Shown in pieces: positions 1-6,873 of a stretch of 12,062 nt of DNA; position 1 is the first letter of the stretch; each line of letters opens with the position of its first letter. Position numbers and translations under genes: made by a program. The notes below the pieces were generated by a model. That model was not told the DNA's origin, searched no databases, and worked only from the letters and a program-made list of their open reading frames with translations. Location: contig CAMWMM010000098.1 of assembly GCA_947175285.1 (NCBI GenBank), positions 1-12,062 on the forward strand, written 5' to 3'. The stretch comes from an uncultured Lachnospiraceae bacterium. GTDB lineage: Bacteria > Bacillota_A > Clostridia > Lachnospirales > Lachnospiraceae.

Positions 1-1
1 G

Positions 2-1750
2 GTGCTTGCAGGTCCCGGCAGCGGCAAAACTTTCGTCATTACACAGCGTATCCGCTATTTGATTGAGCATTATCATGTGGAACCATCCTCTATTCTAGTG
101 ATTACTTTTACAAAAGCCGCCGCCATGGAAATGCAGCAGCGTTTTGAAAAACTGATGGAAAATGAATCTCCTCCCGTACAATTCGGTACCTTTCATGCAA
201 TCTTTTATCATATCTTAAGACAGACATCTGTTTATCGAAAGTTTACCCTGATTACGGAAACGGAAAAAAGAAATATTTTACTGCGGATTTTACATATGCC
301 TGTCTCACAGATTTTAATGGGCAGTGAAAAAGTGGAGTATCTGCTTCAGACAATCAGCAGGATAAAAAATAACGGAGAAACATTCGGGGAATGTTCCACA
401 GACTTATTCACCAAAGAAGAAATACAGGATATTTACAGGCAGTATAATGATTTCCTCTCAGAATTTCAGAAGATGGATTTTGATGACATGGGACTTTTAT
501 GCCTGAAATTGTTTCAGGAAAATCCGGATATTCTGTCTATGTGGCAGCAAAAATTTCAATATATTATGATAGATGAGTTTCAGGATATCAATCCGATGCA
601 GTATCAGATTATTCGTTTTCTGGCGGCTTCTGAAAACTTATTCGTTGTGGGGGATGATGACCAGTCTATTTACGGTTTCAGAGGAGCAAAACCGGATATT
701 ATGCGCCGGTTCATGACGGATTATCCGAATGCAGAACAGTTACTCCTTAATGTCAACTACCGCTGTCATGAGCAGATTGTGGAAAACTCCATGCAGATGA
801 TTGCCCTAAACAAAAACCGGTTTACGAAAAAAATTAGTGCTTCCCACTGTGACGGGACAGGTGTGTTGTTGAAACCTTTTCCGGGGCAGGAAGAAGAAAA
901 TGAGTGGTTGCTGCAGGAGTTGAAAAAGATTACAGACGGGACAGAGACAGAACAGTTATGCCATACGGCAGTTATTTACCGCACGAATTATGAATGCAGT
1001 TTGCTGGCAGAAAAACTGCTGCTTAACGAAATACCATTTGTGATGAAAGAAAAACTGCGCAGCCGGTTTGAACATTTTGTCATACAGGATATTCTTGCCT
1101 ATCTGGAATTTGCAAACGGAAACCGGAGCAGAGAGATTTTTCATCTTTTTATGAACAGACCGCTTCGCTATCTGAAAAAGGATTGTGCAAGAAGAAGTCC
1201 GATTAGAATAGAGGAGTTATTGTCATATTATCAAAATGATAAAGCGATGCAGGAAACAGTTCGTAAACTGTTCCATGACATAGAACGGATTGGGAAAATG
1301 CGTCCACAGCTTGCCGTAAATTATATCAGGAAAGTTGCCGGATATGATTTATATCTGAAGGGAAACGGCGGCAGGGAGGGGACAGAGAAGTTATTGCAGA
1401 TAGCGGATGACTTTCAGGCATTTGCCGGGAAATTTCAGAATTTCAGGGAAATGAATGACTATATCAGTCAATCAAAAAAACTGATAGAAAACAGAGAGCA
1501 AAGAAAAACGGGAATCAGCCTGATGACGATGCATGCTTCTAAAGGACTGGAGTTTGATACGGTTTATCTGCCGGATGTCAATGAGGGGAAAATTCCCATA
1601 AAGCAGTCCGTTACGGAGGAAGCCATAGAAGAAGAGAGGCGTATGCTTTATGTGGCAATGACAAGAGCCAAAAAGACGCTTTACATTCTTTTTTGTGAAA
1701 GACAAGAGGGAAAGGATAAACCCTCGCGCTTCCTTTCCCCATTACTTTAG
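2..1750 (+). CDS. UvrD/PcrA-like ATP-dependent DNA helicase (SF1A), 5'-truncated
   Basis: This is a 3'-to-5' superfamily 1A helicase of the UvrD/Rep/PcrA group, which unwinds DNA during repair or replication restart. All core motifs are visible in the 582 residues present: Walker A AGPGSGKT (3-10), motif Ia VITFTKAAAMEM (33-44), the GTFHA segment (62-66), Walker B IDEFQD (190-195), motif III VVGDDDQSIYGFRGA (215-229), motif IV NYRCHEQI (252-259), motif V TMHASKGLEFD (509-519) and motif VI RRMLYVAMTRAKKTLYI (546-562). The window opens just before Walker A, so the Q-motif region, probably 20-25 residues, is missing; the GTG at position 2 is an internal valine codon, not a start. The protein ends soon after motif VI, so it lacks the long C-terminal tail of PcrA and is a compact paralogue. 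I therefore give no gene symbol. The stop codon overlaps that of the convergent DUF1292 gene. Confidence 0.93.
   Translation: MLAGPGSGKTFVITQRIRYLIEHYHVEPSSILVITFTKAAAMEMQQRFEKLMENESPPVQFGTFHAIFYHILRQTSVYRKFTLITETEKRNILLRILHMPVSQILMGSEKVEYLLQTISRIKNNGETFGECSTDLFTKEEIQDIYRQYNDFLSEFQKMDFDDMGLLCLKLFQENPDILSMWQQKFQYIMIDEFQDINPMQYQIIRFLAASENLFVVGDDDQSIYGFRGAKPDIMRRFMTDYPNAEQLLLNVNYRCHEQIVENSMQMIALNKNRFTKKISASHCDGTGVLLKPFPGQEEENEWLLQELKKITDGTETEQLCHTAVIYRTNYECSLLAEKLLLNEIPFVMKEKLRSRFEHFVIQDILAYLEFANGNRSREIFHLFMNRPLRYLKKDCARRSPIRIEELLSYYQNDKAMQETVRKLFHDIERIGKMRPQLAVNYIRKVAGYDLYLKGNGGREGTEKLLQIADDFQAFAGKFQNFREMNDYISQSKKLIENREQRKTGISLMTMHASKGLEFDTVYLPDVNEGKIPIKQSVTEEAIEEERRMLYVAMTRAKKTLYILFCERQEGKDKPSRFLSPLL
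1708..1739 (-). terminator. possible hairpin terminator for the minus-strand DUF1292 gene, inside the helicase gene
   Basis: GGGAAAGG (1708-1715) pairs with CCTTTCCC (1732-1739), an 8-bp stem with a 16-base loop. An overlapping alternative pairs GAGGG (1706-1710) with CCCTC (1721-1725). It lies just past the DUF1292 stop, inside the helicase reading frame. Read on the minus strand, only a weak T-rich stretch follows, so intrinsic termination is uncertain. Confidence 0.3.
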
Positions 1751-2073
1751 TCGTCTTCCACATCAATCATTTCATCAAATTCAACCGTGTCTAAATATTC
1801 GTCAAAGGCTTCCCCGACGGCTTCATATTCGTCGTCATCATCAATATATTCTAAGAGCGGTTCTTTATTCGGGTCTTTCTCGTCTTCAAAATAACGATAG
1901 AACCATACTTCGCCGTTTTCATTTTCACCTTTTTCGTTAAGCGGCAAAAGTACGATATAGTCCTGTTTTGCCACAGTAAGGATAGTAACAACGGCGCATG
2001 TGACATGAGTACCGTCATCTAAGTCTAAATCCACGGTCATTTCTTCCGAAGCATCTTCTTTTTGCACAATCAT
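1747..2073 (-). CDS. DUF1292 family small acidic protein
   Basis: This is a DUF1292 protein, a small family common in Firmicutes with no established function. The 108 residues contain the family's recognisable pattern: a D-L-D-D-G-T-H segment, then ILTVAKQDYIVLLPL, then EVWFYRYFED. The C-terminal third is extremely acidic, with a run of four Asp and an EFDEMIDVEDD end. The frame stays open to an ATG at 2130, but that codon overlaps the -35 box of a good promoter, so the real start must be downstream. The ATG at 2073 (protein begins MIVQKEDA) sits only two bases after the AAAGGGG ribosome binding site. The GTG at 2067 is eight bases away and may be the true start. The gene is transcribed alone, converges on the helicase gene and shares overlapping stop codons with it. 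In other Firmicutes this family often sits near the mreB/yrrK/uvrC type of housekeeping gene, but nothing here fixes a role. Confidence 0.85.
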   Translation of the reverse strand: MIVQKEDASEEMTVDLDLDDGTHVTCAVVTILTVAKQDYIVLLPLNEKGENENGEVWFYRYFEDEKDPNKEPLLEYIDDDDEYEAVGEAFDEYLDTVEFDEMIDVEDD

Positions 2074-2101
2074 TTCCCCTTTCTGTTTCTTTATTATGTC
2101 T

Positions 2102-2130
2102 ATTTTACAGAAAGTCGGCGTCAGATTCAA
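2102..2130 (-). promoter_or_regulatory. sigma-A promoter for the DUF1292 gene
   Basis: On the minus strand, a TTGAAT -35 box (2130-2125) is followed by exactly 17 bases and a TAAAAT -10 box (2107-2102). The predicted start point near 2095 leaves a leader of about 22 bases that carries the AAAGGGG binding site. This placement rules out translation from the ATG at 2130. Confidence 0.7.
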
Positions 2131-2165
2131 TGGAAATTTTAACTTTTTCTGCGGTGATATGGGTA

Positions 2166-2194
2166 TGGTAAAAGATGGCTGTTTGTGTTATACT
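2166..2194 (+). promoter_or_regulatory. extended -10 promoter for the GH13-DUF5662 unit
   Basis: TATACT at 2189-2194 is preceded by TG at 2186-2187, giving an extended -10 element (TGTTATACT). The -35 region 17 bases upstream, TGGTAA at 2166-2171, matches the consensus poorly, as is usual for extended -10 promoters. It points away from the DUF1292 promoter, so 2074-2240 is a divergent promoter region. The leader is about 40 bases and contains GGAGG at 2231-2235. Confidence 0.55.
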
Positions 2195-2240
2195 ATTAAA
2201 ACATGATAGAAACTAAAAAAGGAATCATCCGGAGGTTTTT

Positions 2241-4118
2241 ATGCAAAAATCCTTTCATGTGGCAGCTTCGTCAATATATCCTTTAGGTGCATACTTTGTA
2301 CCGCAGGGCTTACATATATCTGCAGTCTGTGAGAAAAATACGGAGTGCGGGGTTCTTTTATTTGATAAAAAACATAAGAATGGCATCAGGATTCCTTTTT
2401 TGCCGGAAAGCAGAAAAGGGAATGTTTATGCCATGCTGCTTAAGGACTATCAGGACAGGGACTGTTCTTATCTTTTTTATCAGGGAGAGAAACTTTTTCA
2501 GGATCCCTATGCCCATGAGTTGGTAAACGAACGAAAATACGGTGAAACGAAAGAAGTTCCGGCACGCTGTAAGGCATTAAACTGTGCATATGACTGGGAC
2601 GGCGACAGAGCGCCGCAGATTCCTTTTGAAGAGAGTATATTCTATTTACTGCATGTACGCGGCTTTACAAAGCATCGGTCTTCCGGCGTAAAGGCAAAGG
2701 GAACTTATGCCGGTATTGTAGAAAAAATTCCTTATTTGAAAGAACTTGGCATTACATCGGTTTTGTTGATGCCGTCTTATGAATTTGATGAAGTATTGCA
2801 GAAAAATAAAGAGCCGCTCAGTATGGAAGAAGCGCTTGCTTCTTATAAAGAGCCTTTACAGGCGAACGAGAGCGAAAATACACGTATTAATTATTGGGGT
2901 TATCAGGAAGGTCTTTATTTTATACCCAAATATGCCTATTCGTTCCATAAGGATGCGGTGACGGAATTTAAAGATATGGTAAAGGCGCTGCATAAGAGCG
3001 GCATCGAAGTGATGATGCAGTTTTATTTTCCGCCTACGGTTGAACATGTAAAAATTCTGCGTATATTAAAGTATTGGGCAATGGAATATCATATCGACGG
3101 ATTTCATTTGATGGGAGTGGACATTCCGATGCAGATGATTTGCAAAGACCCTCTTTTTGCAGACACGAAGCTGCTTGGAGAACATGATATTTCCTTTACG
3201 CAGCATACGGAGAATTCATTCCGAAACTTTGGACTTATGAATGAAGCATTTTTATATGATATCCGGAAACTCCTAAAAGGCGATGCGAATATGATTAACC
3301 GCCTGCTTTGTCTTTGCAGGGAAAATGCACCGGATAAGGGAATTGTCAATTATATTGCCAAACAGGATGGTTTCCGTCTGTGTGATTTAGTCTCTTATGA
3401 TAAAAAGCATAATGAGGAAAACGGCGAAAACAACGAGGACGGAAATGTCTATAATTATAGCTGGAATTGCGGTGTTGAGGGAAAAACAAGAAAAAAGGCA
3501 ATTTTGAATATGCGGCTTAAGCAGATGAAAAATGCCATGGTTTTTGTCCTGCTTTCGCAGGGAACGCCGCTTCTTTACAGCGGAGATGAATTTGCAAACT
3601 CTCAGGACGGAAACAACAATCCCTACTGTCAGGATAACGCCGTATGCTGGATTAAATGGAATCAGTCAAAGATGGGAGAGGAACTTCTTGCTTTCACAAA
3701 GGAGTTAATTTGTTTGCGGAAAGAAAATCCTATTTTTCATATGAGAATGCCGCTTCGGGGCATGGATTATCTTTCCTATGGCTATCCGGATATTTCTTTC
3801 CATGGCAAAGAGGCATGGAGACCCGAAACAGGGTATGAGAGCAGGAGTCTTGGCGTTATGTACTGCTGCCGATATGGACAGACTTCCGAAACAGATGATG
3901 GTGAATTTATTTACATCGGCATCAATATGCACTGGGAGCCGTATGTATTCGCTCTGCCGCCAATGCCAAAAGAAAAAGAGTGGGTAAGGCTTTTTTCAAC
4001 GGATGCATCGGCGCAGCCGGAAGAAGATGAGAAAAAAATATCGGTTCCGCCGCGAACGATTGCGGTTTATGGTACAAGAACGCGTTCCCTGAAAAAGAAA
4101 AAAGGAAATGAATCATGA
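2241..4118 (+). CDS. isoamylase/GlgX-like GH13 protein with degenerate active site (probable pseudoenzyme)
   Basis: This 625-residue protein has the architecture of glycogen debranching enzymes of the GlgX/TreX/isoamylase group (GH13_11-like). It has an N-terminal CBM48-like beta domain (about 10-110), a barrel opening with HVRGFTKH (138-145) and GTYAGIVEKIPYLKELGI (154-171), NYWGYQ (217-222), DLVSYDKKHNEENGENNEDG (382-401), NYSWNCGVEG (405-414) and TPLLYSGDEFANSQDGNNN (442-460). The four catalytic regions are altered. Region I should read D...NH but has Q260, P264 and P265. Region II should read GFRFD but is GFHLM, so the nucleophile Asp is Met291 and the Arg is His289. Region IV should read HD but is Q375-D376. 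Only Glu314 (region III) and Asp376 remain. The loop between regions I and II is also about 40-50 residues shorter than in GlgX. Codon use and the intact frame argue against a decaying gene. A glycan-binding or regulatory role is my inference. GGAGG lies 5 bases before the ATG. Confidence 0.88.
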   Translation: MQKSFHVAASSIYPLGAYFVPQGLHISAVCEKNTECGVLLFDKKHKNGIRIPFLPESRKGNVYAMLLKDYQDRDCSYLFYQGEKLFQDPYAHELVNERKYGETKEVPARCKALNCAYDWDGDRAPQIPFEESIFYLLHVRGFTKHRSSGVKAKGTYAGIVEKIPYLKELGITSVLLMPSYEFDEVLQKNKEPLSMEEALASYKEPLQANESENTRINYWGYQEGLYFIPKYAYSFHKDAVTEFKDMVKALHKSGIEVMMQFYFPPTVEHVKILRILKYWAMEYHIDGFHLMGVDIPMQMICKDPLFADTKLLGEHDISFTQHTENSFRNFGLMNEAFLYDIRKLLKGDANMINRLLCLCRENAPDKGIVNYIAKQDGFRLCDLVSYDKKHNEENGENNEDGNVYNYSWNCGVEGKTRKKAILNMRLKQMKNAMVFVLLSQGTPLLYSGDEFANSQDGNNNPYCQDNAVCWIKWNQSKMGEELLAFTKELICLRKENPIFHMRMPLRGMDYLSYGYPDISFHGKEAWRPETGYESRSLGVMYCCRYGQTSETDDGEFIYIGINMHWEPYVFALPPMPKEKEWVRLFSTDASAQPEEDEKKISVPPRTIAVYGTRTRSLKKKKGNES

Positions 4119-4651
4119 GTAAAGCATGGAAACATTTTAAGACAATCACATATCATAAATATCTTGTGATGCAGGGATGCTTTAAAGTCGGACTGTATAA
4201 ACAGGGACTTTTGCATGATTTGTCAAAGTATACCCCGACGGAGTTTTTAGTCGGCGCCAGGTATTATCAGGGAAACAGAAGCCCCAATAATGCGGAGCGT
4301 GAGGCAATCGGTTATTCTTCATCCTGGCTGCATCATAAGGGAAGAAATAAACACCATTATGAATACTGGATTGATTACTCTACAAAAGGGATTCCCGGCG
4401 GTATGGCGCCCGCACCAATGCCGAATAAGTATATCGTGGAAATGTTAATGGATCGAATTGCGGCATGTAAAGTGTATCATGGAGAGGATTATACAACAAA
4501 AGCGCCGCTTGCTTATTATGAACTGGGTAAAGATATTGCGCCATTGCATAAAGTGACAAGAAGAAAACTGGAATTTTTGCTTCATATGCTGGCTGATAAG
4601 GGTGAGGACTATACATTCCGCTATATTCGGAAACGTATATTAAAAAAGTAG
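4115..4651 (+). CDS. DUF5662 family protein, HD-like histidine/aspartate pattern
   Basis: This 178-residue soluble protein belongs to what I recognise as DUF5662, a family of unknown function found in Clostridia and some phages. The hallmark LLHDLSKYTPTEF (32-44) is followed by WLHHKGRNKHHYEYW (71-85) and a downstream MDRIAACKVYHGEDY (112-126). The spaced residues His14, His34-Asp35, His73/His74, His80/His81 and Asp113 resemble the metal-binding order of HD-domain phosphohydrolases; that resemblance is inference, and no activity is established. Its ATG overlaps the GH13 stop in an ATGA arrangement, so translation is very likely coupled. An AAGGA site lies within the end of the GH13 gene. No clear terminator follows it, and the next gene has a candidate promoter overlapping this stop codon. 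The operon position suggests it works with the GH13-like protein, but the sequence does not say how. Confidence 0.85.
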   Translation: MSKAWKHFKTITYHKYLVMQGCFKVGLYKQGLLHDLSKYTPTEFLVGARYYQGNRSPNNAEREAIGYSSSWLHHKGRNKHHYEYWIDYSTKGIPGGMAPAPMPNKYIVEMLMDRIAACKVYHGEDYTTKAPLAYYELGKDIAPLHKVTRRKLEFLLHMLADKGEDYTFRYIRKRILKK

Positions 4652-4676
4652 CAGATACTTTCCTTTTGCATAGAAT
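4648..4676 (+). promoter_or_regulatory. candidate promoter for the CGC-motif small protein
   Basis: TAGAAT at 4671-4676 matches the sigma-A -10 box in five of six positions, with GTAGCA 17 bases upstream (4648-4653) as a weak -35. The same place also reads CATAGAATA (4669-4677), which fits the CATAnnnTA -10 pattern of mother-cell sporulation sigma factors, but I see no matching -35 at the right distance. The assignment between these is open. Confidence 0.4.
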
Positions 4677-4707
4677 ATCTTATGAGTAAAAGGAGAGGAA
4701 GCTATCT

Positions 4708-4950
4708 ATGAATGCATGGATTATTTTATTATTATTGTTAGCCGGCAATAATGGCGGCAACGGCTGTGGATGCGGCAATAGGAATGAAGGTATGAACCGC
4801 CGCAGCGGAGATTGCGGATGTAATGGAGATTCTGACCGTGACGGCAGAGACCGTGACAGAGACTGCGATGGTTCCAGATTCGAGCCGAGATTCGATGCCA
4901 GACCGTTTAATGACAGGGAAACCTGCGGCTGTGAGGAAAGCAGCAATTAA
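4708..4950 (+). CDS. small membrane-anchored Gly/Cys/Asp/Arg-rich protein with three CGC motifs
   Basis: I do not recognise a named family with certainty. Similar short proteins starting with a W-I-I-L-L-L-L-L run and followed by a Gly/Asn/Cys-rich stretch are known to me as hypotheticals in Lachnospiraceae. The 80 residues start with a hydrophobic segment (4-12) too short for a classical signal peptide with cleavage site, then GNNGGNG. They contain seven cysteines at 20, 22, 36, 38, 53, 73 and 75; six of these form three C-G-C pairs. The middle (about 41-55) is a low-complexity Asp/Arg run, and the end is EESSN. The AGGAGAGG site at 4691-4698 sits 9 bases from the ATG, and the gene has its own terminator, so it is a genuine monocistronic gene. 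The CxC pairs could bind metal or cross-link; a spore-coat or envelope role is possible but is only inference. Confidence 0.75.
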   Translation: MNAWIILLLLLAGNNGGNGCGCGNRNEGMNRRSGDCGCNGDSDRDGRDRDRDCDGSRFEPRFDARPFNDRETCGCEESSN

Positions 4951-4959
4951 GGATTTTTT

Positions 4960-4994
4960 AGAAGTGTCTCCTATTGGGGGCACTTCTATTTTTG
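4960..4994 (+). terminator. rho-independent terminator after the CGC-motif gene
   Basis: AGAAGTGTCTCC (4960-4971) pairs with GGGGGCACTTCT (4976-4987) across a TATT loop, a 12-bp stem with two G-T pairs. It is followed by ATTTTTG. It starts 10 bases after the stop codon and isolates this gene from trpS. Confidence 0.92.
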
Positions 4995-4998
4995 ATAG

Positions 4999-5027
4999 TT
5001 GACGAATAGGAACGCCAATGATAAACT
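4999..5027 (+). promoter_or_regulatory. sigma-A promoter for trpS
   Basis: TTGACG at 4999-5004 and TAAACT at 5022-5027 are separated by exactly 17 bases. The predicted start near 5034 leaves a leader of about 30 bases, with the GGGGG binding site at about 5053-5057. That is far too short for a T-box riboswitch. Confidence 0.75.
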
Positions 5028-5064
5028 TAATTTTAAAATGGACGAGTAAGAATGGGGGATTATT

Positions 5065-6069
5065 ATGATAGATGGAAATAAAGTATTATTCAGCGGCATG
5101 CAGGCAACAGGTTCGCTGACAATAGGTAATTATCTGGGAGCTTTAAAAAACTGGCTGACACTAAGTGATGAGTATCAATGTTTTTATTCCGTAGTGGATC
5201 TTCATTCCATTACGATTCGTCAGGATCCTGCCGAACTCAGGAAAAGAGCAAGGGATTTATTTACATTGTATATTGCGGCAGGTCTTGATCCGGAGAAAAA
5301 CTGCATTTATTATCAGTCGCATGTTTCAGGACATGCTGAGCTTTCCTGGATTTTAAACTGTTTCACCTATATGGGGGAACTAAACCGTATGACACAGTAT
5401 AAAGATAAGGCGGCAAAACATGCGGATAATATCAATGCCGGTCTTTTTACCTATCCGGTTTTGATGGCGGCGGATATTTTACTGTATCAGGCGGATGTTG
5501 TTCCGGTCGGAAAAGATCAGTTGCAGCATTTAGAGATTACAAGAGATATTGCACAGCGTTTTAATGCCATTTATGGGGATGTCTTTACCATTCCTGAGCC
5601 ATATATCGGGAAATCGGGCGCCAGCATTAAATCTCTTCAAAATCCGGAGAAAAAAATGTCCAAATCGGATGAAAATCCGAATGCAAGTATTTATCTGATG
5701 GATGATCCTGATACGGTTATCCGTAAATTTAAACGCGCCGTGACGGATTCGGAAGCATGTATCCGTTATTGTGACGAACAGCCGGGTATTCGCAATCTGA
5801 TTGATATTTATTCCGTATGTACGGGAAAAACACCGCAGGAAACGGAAAAAGAGTTTGACGGCAAAGGATATGGAGAATTTAAAATTGCAGTCGGTGAAGC
5901 TGTTGTTGATATTCTAAAACCTCTTCAGGAGCGTTTTAATGATTTGAGCAAAGATAAGGCATACATAGACGGCATTATCAAAAACAATGCGGAAAAAGCC
6001 GGTTACTATGCAGCCAAAACATTGCGCAAAGTACAGAAAAAAGTGGGATTTCCCGAAAAAATACGCTAA
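5065..6069 (+). CDS. trpS: tryptophanyl-tRNA synthetase
   Basis: This class Ic aminoacyl-tRNA synthetase activates tryptophan with ATP and charges tRNA-Trp in the cytoplasm. Its 334 residues match the usual bacterial length (about 325-345). The HIGH-equivalent is TIGN in GSLTIGNYLGAL (16-27), the KMSKS loop is KKMSKSDENP (196-205), and the tryptophan pocket and dimer signatures MAADILLYQADVVPVGKDQ (134-152) and QLQHLEITRDIA (152-163) are present. The N-terminal ATG is preceded by a G-rich binding site six bases upstream. It is the only gene between its own promoter and a strong terminator, so it is monocistronic. Many Firmicutes control trpS with a tRNA-Trp T-box leader or have two copies, one inducible; here there is no room for a T-box, which suggests a constitutive housekeeping copy. 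Confidence 0.97.
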   Translation: MIDGNKVLFSGMQATGSLTIGNYLGALKNWLTLSDEYQCFYSVVDLHSITIRQDPAELRKRARDLFTLYIAAGLDPEKNCIYYQSHVSGHAELSWILNCFTYMGELNRMTQYKDKAAKHADNINAGLFTYPVLMAADILLYQADVVPVGKDQLQHLEITRDIAQRFNAIYGDVFTIPEPYIGKSGASIKSLQNPEKKMSKSDENPNASIYLMDDPDTVIRKFKRAVTDSEACIRYCDEQPGIRNLIDIYSVCTGKTPQETEKEFDGKGYGEFKIAVGEAVVDILKPLQERFNDLSKDKAYIDGIIKNNAEKAGYYAAKTLRKVQKKVGFPEKIR

Positions 6070-6106
6070 AAAAACAGTCGCTTTCAAGCGACTGCTTTTT
6101 AGTTTT
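6068..6106. terminator. bidirectional rho-independent terminator between trpS and the histidine phosphatase gene
   Basis: CAGTCGCT (6075-6082) pairs with AGCGACTG (6087-6094) across a TTCA loop. The plus side continues CTTTTTAGTTTT, and the minus side has a run of seven T (complement of A at 6068-6074), so the hairpin serves both convergent genes. The stop codon of the minus-strand gene (6101-6099) lies inside the plus-strand T-rich tail, so one side's tail doubles as coding sequence. Confidence 0.92.
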
Positions 6107-6830
6107 GGAAAACATCCGTAAAATATCCCATTGCGGAAATCGGTTCTTTTCCGTCATGTAAATGCGTTGTATCGCCTATTACCTGAGCACGGAAAATTGC
6201 CTTGCCGGGAATGCGTTCTTCGCTTGCAAAAATAGACAGACAGGTAGGCGCAAGATAAAGACCATGAAAAAGTACAACGGGGGAAATGCCGAGTAAATGA
6301 CTCATCATAACGCAGCTGACGCCTAAATGGCAGAAAAATACGAGAGTATAGTCCTGCCCGTCCGGAGTTTCCGTATGTGTTGTTTTATAGTAATTATGAT
6401 ATCTTTGATAGCCGTATTCGGCTAATATACTGTCAATCCCGGCGCACACTTCATCATAAGCAGGCAAAAGTTCCGGGTTGGATTGATAAATTTCCGTTTC
6501 TCTCCAGCCTTTTTTATCATACATTTCTTCAATTTCAGTCCAGTACTGCGGCATAAAATCCCACGGAACGCCATGTCTGTCTGTCGTTGGGTCGTCTACG
6601 GTATAAGATAATTCCTGCAGCCAGGGATAAGTGACAGCATCTTTTCCGAGCTTTTCCAATGTATAGGAAGCGGTTTCTCTCGCACGTCTCAAGGGAGAAC
6701 AGTAGATTTGTGTAATATTTTTCCACCCGGCAGTTCTCTCCGATAAGAGTTTTGCTTCTCTATGACCTTTTTCCGTCAGCCTGTCATTTTTATAATCAGG
6801 ATCGCCGTGTCTGATAAATATAATTCTCAT
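6099..6830 (-). CDS. histidine phosphatase superfamily protein (phosphoglycerate-mutase-like)
   Basis: This 243-residue protein is a branch 1 histidine phosphatase. The phosphohistidine motif is FIRHGDPDY (5-13), with Arg7 and His8 at the active site. It is followed by LTEKGHREA (18-26), the SPLRRARETA segment (45-54) that provides the second arginine, the acidic Glu73 in LQELSY, and the second histidine His168 in FFCHLGVS (165-172). The usual SHGG context of that histidine is replaced by CHLG, seen in several clostridial members. The C-terminal half is longer than in CobC or GpmB-type enzymes and probably forms a cap over the pocket. The substrate cannot be told from sequence; alpha-ribazole phosphatase and phosphoglycerate mutase are not supported by neighbours. 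GGAGG (complement of 6837-6841) lies 6 bases before the ATG. It is a single-gene unit diverging from hflK. Confidence 0.92.
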   Translation of the reverse strand: MRIIFIRHGDPDYKNDRLTEKGHREAKLLSERTAGWKNITQIYCSPLRRARETASYTLEKLGKDAVTYPWLQELSYTVDDPTTDRHGVPWDFMPQYWTEIEEMYDKKGWRETEIYQSNPELLPAYDEVCAGIDSILAEYGYQRYHNYYKTTHTETPDGQDYTLVFFCHLGVSCVMMSHLLGISPVVLFHGLYLAPTCLSIFASEERIPGKAIFRAQVIGDTTHLHDGKEPISAMGYFTDVFQN

Positions 6831-6873
6831 AAAAATCCTCCATTTTTTTATAGTGTTCTTTCAATCTTTGTTA

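Noticed and set aside
4669..4677. CATAGAATA as a sporulation sigma-E/sigma-K promoter
   Set aside because: Only the -10 half fits; no matching -35 was found at the expected distance, so it is kept only as a hint.
4708..4950. RiPP or bacteriocin precursor peptide
   Set aside because: There are no neighbouring modification enzymes, peptidase or export genes, and there is no leader cleavage motif.
4680..4983. Antisense open frames opposite the CGC-motif small protein
   Set aside because: They are shadows produced by the gene's low-complexity Gly/Asp/Arg codons and have no ribosome binding site; the plus-strand frame has a good site and its own terminator.
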